Source of the DNA: Prevotella sp. E15-22
GTDB lineage: Bacteria > Bacteroidota > Bacteroidia > Bacteroidales > Bacteroidaceae
Assembly (NCBI RefSeq): GCF_023204875.1
Contig: NZ_CP096247.1
Span: 2,108,001-2,172,000, forward strand
Direction of reading: 5' to 3'
Length of the DNA stretch: 64,000 bases
Shown: positions 61,259 through 64,000 of the stretch, one piece after another
Layout of the letters: each line of letters opens with the position of its first letter
How positions within the stretch are numbered: the first letter of the stretch is position 1
Program-made: the position numbers and the translations under genes
Notes under the pieces: model-generated
The model's database searches: none
Told to the model about the DNA's origin: nothing
The model's input: the letters and a program-made list of their open reading frames with translations, nothing else

Positions 61259-64000
61259 TTATTGAATACTCACAATCATTTCCTTGCCACTATATTTCAC
61301 CATCTGTCCCACAGGATTATCCAGATTCAGTTCACGTGCATGATCCTTATCAATATAAACGATATTGAATCGGCGGTCCTTCAGCATACCTTTAAACGAG
61401 CCTTTTCGCTGCCCAAAGGATAGTGTCTTCCTACTGTCATCATACCGTATATCGATGGTGGCATATTTTCCTTTCTCATAGTTATAGTTCGTTCCCTCAT
61501 CCTCATAGAGTTGGAACTCGCCATCCTGTCCAGCATAAACATATAAGTGAATGAGTTCAGCAGGCTTCTCGTCACTCCACTGCATAGCAGGTCCAAAAGG
61601 AATGATGGCTCCTTCGCGCACAAAGACAGGAATACGCTCATAAGGTGCATCAACCACAAGTTGACGACCCTCATTGCTAGCGGATGCTATAGGATCAGCA
61701 TCTATCACCTTCTCTCCAGTATACAAGTTATACCAGCCACACTGTCGAGGGAAATACACTGAACGATTGCGAGCTTTGTAGTAACCCACAGGACAGGCCA
61801 TCAATGCAGGTCCGAACATCCATTGATTACCAATACTCTCCACGTTCTGGTCTGTTTGGAAGTCCATCACCAAAGCACGCATCAGGGTATAGTCCTTGAA
61901 GTGGGCCCAACCGGCCAGCGAATAGACATAAGGCATCAGTTGATAGCGCAGGCGGTCGTAATAGACAAACGACTGATAGGCAGGATGATTATCAGGCGCA
62001 ATGTTCCATATCTCGCGCAAGGGCCATTGACCATGACTGCGGAAGAGAGGGATGAATGCACCAAACTGATTCCAACGCGTCTGCAACTCACGCCATTCCT
62101 TCAGGTCCTCGTTCTCCTGTCCTGTACGATCGAACAACTGCTGAGCCCTCACGTAGCGGTTCTCCACGCAGAAGCCACCCTGGTCCATTCCCCAGAAAGG
62201 AACGCCCGACAACGAGTAGTTCAGTCCTGCAGTCATCTGCGCCCTCATATCCTCCCAACGCGTGCCAATGTCCCCACTCCATGTAGCCGTAGAGTAGCGC
62301 TGCAAACCAGCAAAGCCACTGCGAGTCAGCAGAAACACACGCGGCTCATCACTCCTTCCTTTCCACACACTGCGCTGGCCCTGATAGATAGCATCCGCAT
62401 TCACCAGGGAATAAGCGTTAAAGTATTCCGTTGATGTGCCAAGAGCCGTAGGACCACAAAGAGCCTTGCGATACCACATTGGCGTACAGTCTCTGACATT
62501 CGGCTCAGAGGCATCCATCCACCAGGCGTCAACCATAGAGGTGAGAGACTGTTTCTTACTCAAACCCGTATAGAGTTTCTCATCCATCTGGCGCCAGAAC
62601 ACCTTACGCGCCTCTGGGTCGTAGGCATCATAAAAGCCATTCTTATAGCCACGTCCCACCCAGTCGTGAATATCATCCGTGGGACTCTGGTTATACATCC
62701 ATCCCTTGGCATCCAGTTCCTTATAGTTATCAGTGTTCACATAGAACTTAGGCCAAACGCTTATCATAAAGCGACCATGCATCTGGTGAACACTGTCGAG
62801 CATCTGCTGCGGATGGGGATAGCGAGACGCCTCAAACTCATGACTTCCCCACTGATCCTCAGGCCAGTAGTTCCAATCCTGCACAATATTATCGATAGGA
62901 ATCTGACGCTTGCGAAACTCTGCCAGTGTCGACACCAGTTCGTCCTGCGTCTTATAGCGCTCACGACTCTGCCAGAAGCCCAACGCCCACTTCGGATAGA
63001 GCGACGCCTTACCCGTCAGCGTGCGATAGCCACTGATCACCTCATCCAGGTTCTGGCCAGCAATGAAATAATAATCCATATCCTTGGCCATCTCACACCA
63101 GATAGTCAGTGCGTTGCGCTCTGCCAATGAGCGAGGCTCTGCCACACGCAGTCCACAGTAACTCTCGCCACCATCAGGCTGCCATTCTATGCGCAAGTGA
63201 GTCTTCATTCTCGACGTCAGCTGCGCCTCAAACTTATAGGCGTTGGGATTCCAGGCCGTACGCCAGCGCTCAGGCACCACTTCCTTACCATCGATATACA
63301 CCTTGATATAGCCTGCATAGTAGAGGATAAACTGATAGCTGTTGGTCTGTGGTGCTTCGATAAAGCCCTCATACACCACATTGGCACCAGCCAATGAAAA
63401 ACCCTTCGGCAGGTTCTTGATGCCGCCATTGTCAGTCTTCAAGGCAATCTCCGACTTCTCAGGCGTCCCATATTCATAATAGATAGAGTCCTCGTCGCGC
63501 ACCAGCCTTCTTCCTCGAGCATCTACATAAGTACCCGTCAGATGCCCTTCCCTACCCTGTTTATCATAGAGTTTGAAGGCACAGTTCAACTGCATATAGT
63601 CATTGGGATTACCAAAACGACAATACGAATAGGCATCCCACAACAGTCCGTAACAACTGTTAGTAGCTTTGTCGGTGGCGAGCACAAAAGGAATCGACAC
63701 CTTCGTGTTATACTGAAAGAGGTCCTCGTTCTTGCCCCTCATGTTAAACTCCTCCGACTGGTGCTGTCCCAAGCCATAGAAGGACTTTTCGCCCTGATTG
63801 TTCTCAAATGTCAACTGCCACGACAAGCCGTGCTTCTGCTCCTCAGTAGGCTGCTTTCCTCCTTTTATGCCCAACTCTCGCTCAGGCACACGAAAATCCC
63901 AGAACCGCTTGCAGTCTTCGTTAGCCAGACTCGCGTTCTTCCTGTCGAAGTATTCAACATGTCCTGTTTTCTTGCTAACCACAGCACTAACGTTCCTGGC
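61259..64000 (-). CDS. GH31 alpha-glucosidase/alpha-xylosidase with PA14 insert, 5' end outside window
   Basis: The frame is open to the right edge, so the N-terminus lies outside. About 913 residues are visible. An N-terminal beta-sandwich is followed by a PA14-like insert at about 200-295 (VVYEGFIEAPQTNSYQFILY, GYIKVYIDGKEV). The catalytic barrel has LGFWQSRERYKTQDEL and DNIVQDWNYWPED, the nucleophile Asp in AWWMDASEPN and the acid/base segment TWSGDIGTRWEDMRAQ. C-terminal sandwich domains complete it. PA14-containing GH31 proteins of Bacteroidetes are often xyloglucan alpha-xylosidases, but specificity is not proven here. It is co-transcribed with the GH3 gene 17 bases downstream. Confidence 0.9.
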   Translation of the reverse strand, partial: ARNVSAVVSKKTGHVEYFDRKNASLANEDCKRFWDFRVPERELGIKGGKQPTEEQKHGLSWQLTFENNQGEKSFYGLGQHQSEEFNMRGKNEDLFQYNTKVSIPFVLATDKATNSCYGLLWDAYSYCRFGNPNDYMQLNCAFKLYDKQGREGHLTGTYVDARGRRLVRDEDSIYYEYGTPEKSEIALKTDNGGIKNLPKGFSLAGANVVYEGFIEAPQTNSYQFILYYAGYIKVYIDGKEVVPERWRTAWNPNAYKFEAQLTSRMKTHLRIEWQPDGGESYCGLRVAEPRSLAERNALTIWCEMAKDMDYYFIAGQNLDEVISGYRTLTGKASLYPKWALGFWQSRERYKTQDELVSTLAEFRKRQIPIDNIVQDWNYWPEDQWGSHEFEASRYPHPQQMLDSVHQMHGRFMISVWPKFYVNTDNYKELDAKGWMYNQSPTDDIHDWVGRGYKNGFYDAYDPEARKVFWRQMDEKLYTGLSKKQSLTSMVDAWWMDASEPNVRDCTPMWYRKALCGPTALGTSTEYFNAYSLVNADAIYQGQRSVWKGRSDEPRVFLLTRSGFAGLQRYSTATWSGDIGTRWEDMRAQMTAGLNYSLSGVPFWGMDQGGFCVENRYVRAQQLFDRTGQENEDLKEWRELQTRWNQFGAFIPLFRSHGQWPLREIWNIAPDNHPAYQSFVYYDRLRYQLMPYVYSLAGWAHFKDYTLMRALVMDFQTDQNVESIGNQWMFGPALMACPVGYYKARNRSVYFPRQCGWYNLYTGEKVIDADPIASASNEGRQLVVDAPYERIPVFVREGAIIPFGPAMQWSDEKPAELIHLYVYAGQDGEFQLYEDEGTNYNYEKGKYATIDIRYDDSRKTLSFGQRKGSFKGMLKDRRFNIVYIDKDHARELNLDNPVGQMVKYSGKEMIVSIQ

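Overview
The window looks like the chromosome of a Prevotella-type member of the Bacteroidales. The signs are a SusC/SusD pair, rubrerythrin, glycoside hydrolases, TAnnTTTG-type -7 promoter boxes with TTTG-like -33 boxes, A-rich start regions without Shine-Dalgarno sites, typical Bacteroidetes tyrosine recombinases, and a lysyl-tRNA synthetase with a C-terminal extension. I saw no rRNA, tRNA or CRISPR array.

Bases 1-5.6 kb are decayed accessory DNA. They hold a 5'-truncated alpha/beta hydrolase, a remnant of the Bacteroidales smalltalk / small HTH / VapE cassette full of palindromes and repeats, a cupin fragment fused to the VapE tail, an outer-membrane barrel protein, a lipoprotein and truncated exported ORFs.

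Bases 5.6-19.3 kb are the most unusual part. The 3' end of ppdK (pyruvate phosphate dikinase, 19258-21981 on the minus strand) appears to be the attachment site of a family of integrative elements. Three copies of the ppdK C-terminal tail with a 13-bp GC-rich core lie at about 6302, 9977 and 19278, each followed by a terminator hairpin and by an intact (17382-18845) or broken integrase. The two internal junctions begin conserved left ends of about 600 bp with the same inverted repeats. I read this as a tandem array. Element 1 (9977-19278, 9.3 kb) has an intact integrase and carries an HTH / nucleotidyltransferase / metallophosphoesterase operon that may be a defence or toxin-antitoxin module, plus a 1046-residue repeat-rich surface protein with a 55-residue partner. 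Element 2 (6302-9977, 3.7 kb) keeps only an integrase C-terminus and contains an AraC remnant, a short-chain dehydrogenase, a membrane protein and an AraC regulator. Element 3 lies below 6302 and is reduced to an integrase N-terminus.

Bases 19.3-64 kb are mostly core chromosome: ppdK, a Dabb protein, rlmD, a porin, ansA, susC-susD, rubrerythrin, a GH27 alpha-galactosidase, a divergent WecB-like protein, two TPR proteins downstream of gyrA, a DUF5715-like protein, lysS-gpsA, two orphan histidine kinases, a THUMP RNA methyltransferase overlapping a dipeptidyl-peptidase, purD with two membrane proteins, a DUF2723 protein with a polysaccharide deacetylase, mnmA, and a GH3-GH31 pair that runs off the right edge.

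Two arrays of imperfect 17-bp palindromes separated by 5-bp spacers (22-bp period) occur in unrelated places, at 1313-1440 and upstream of lysS at 40982-41130.
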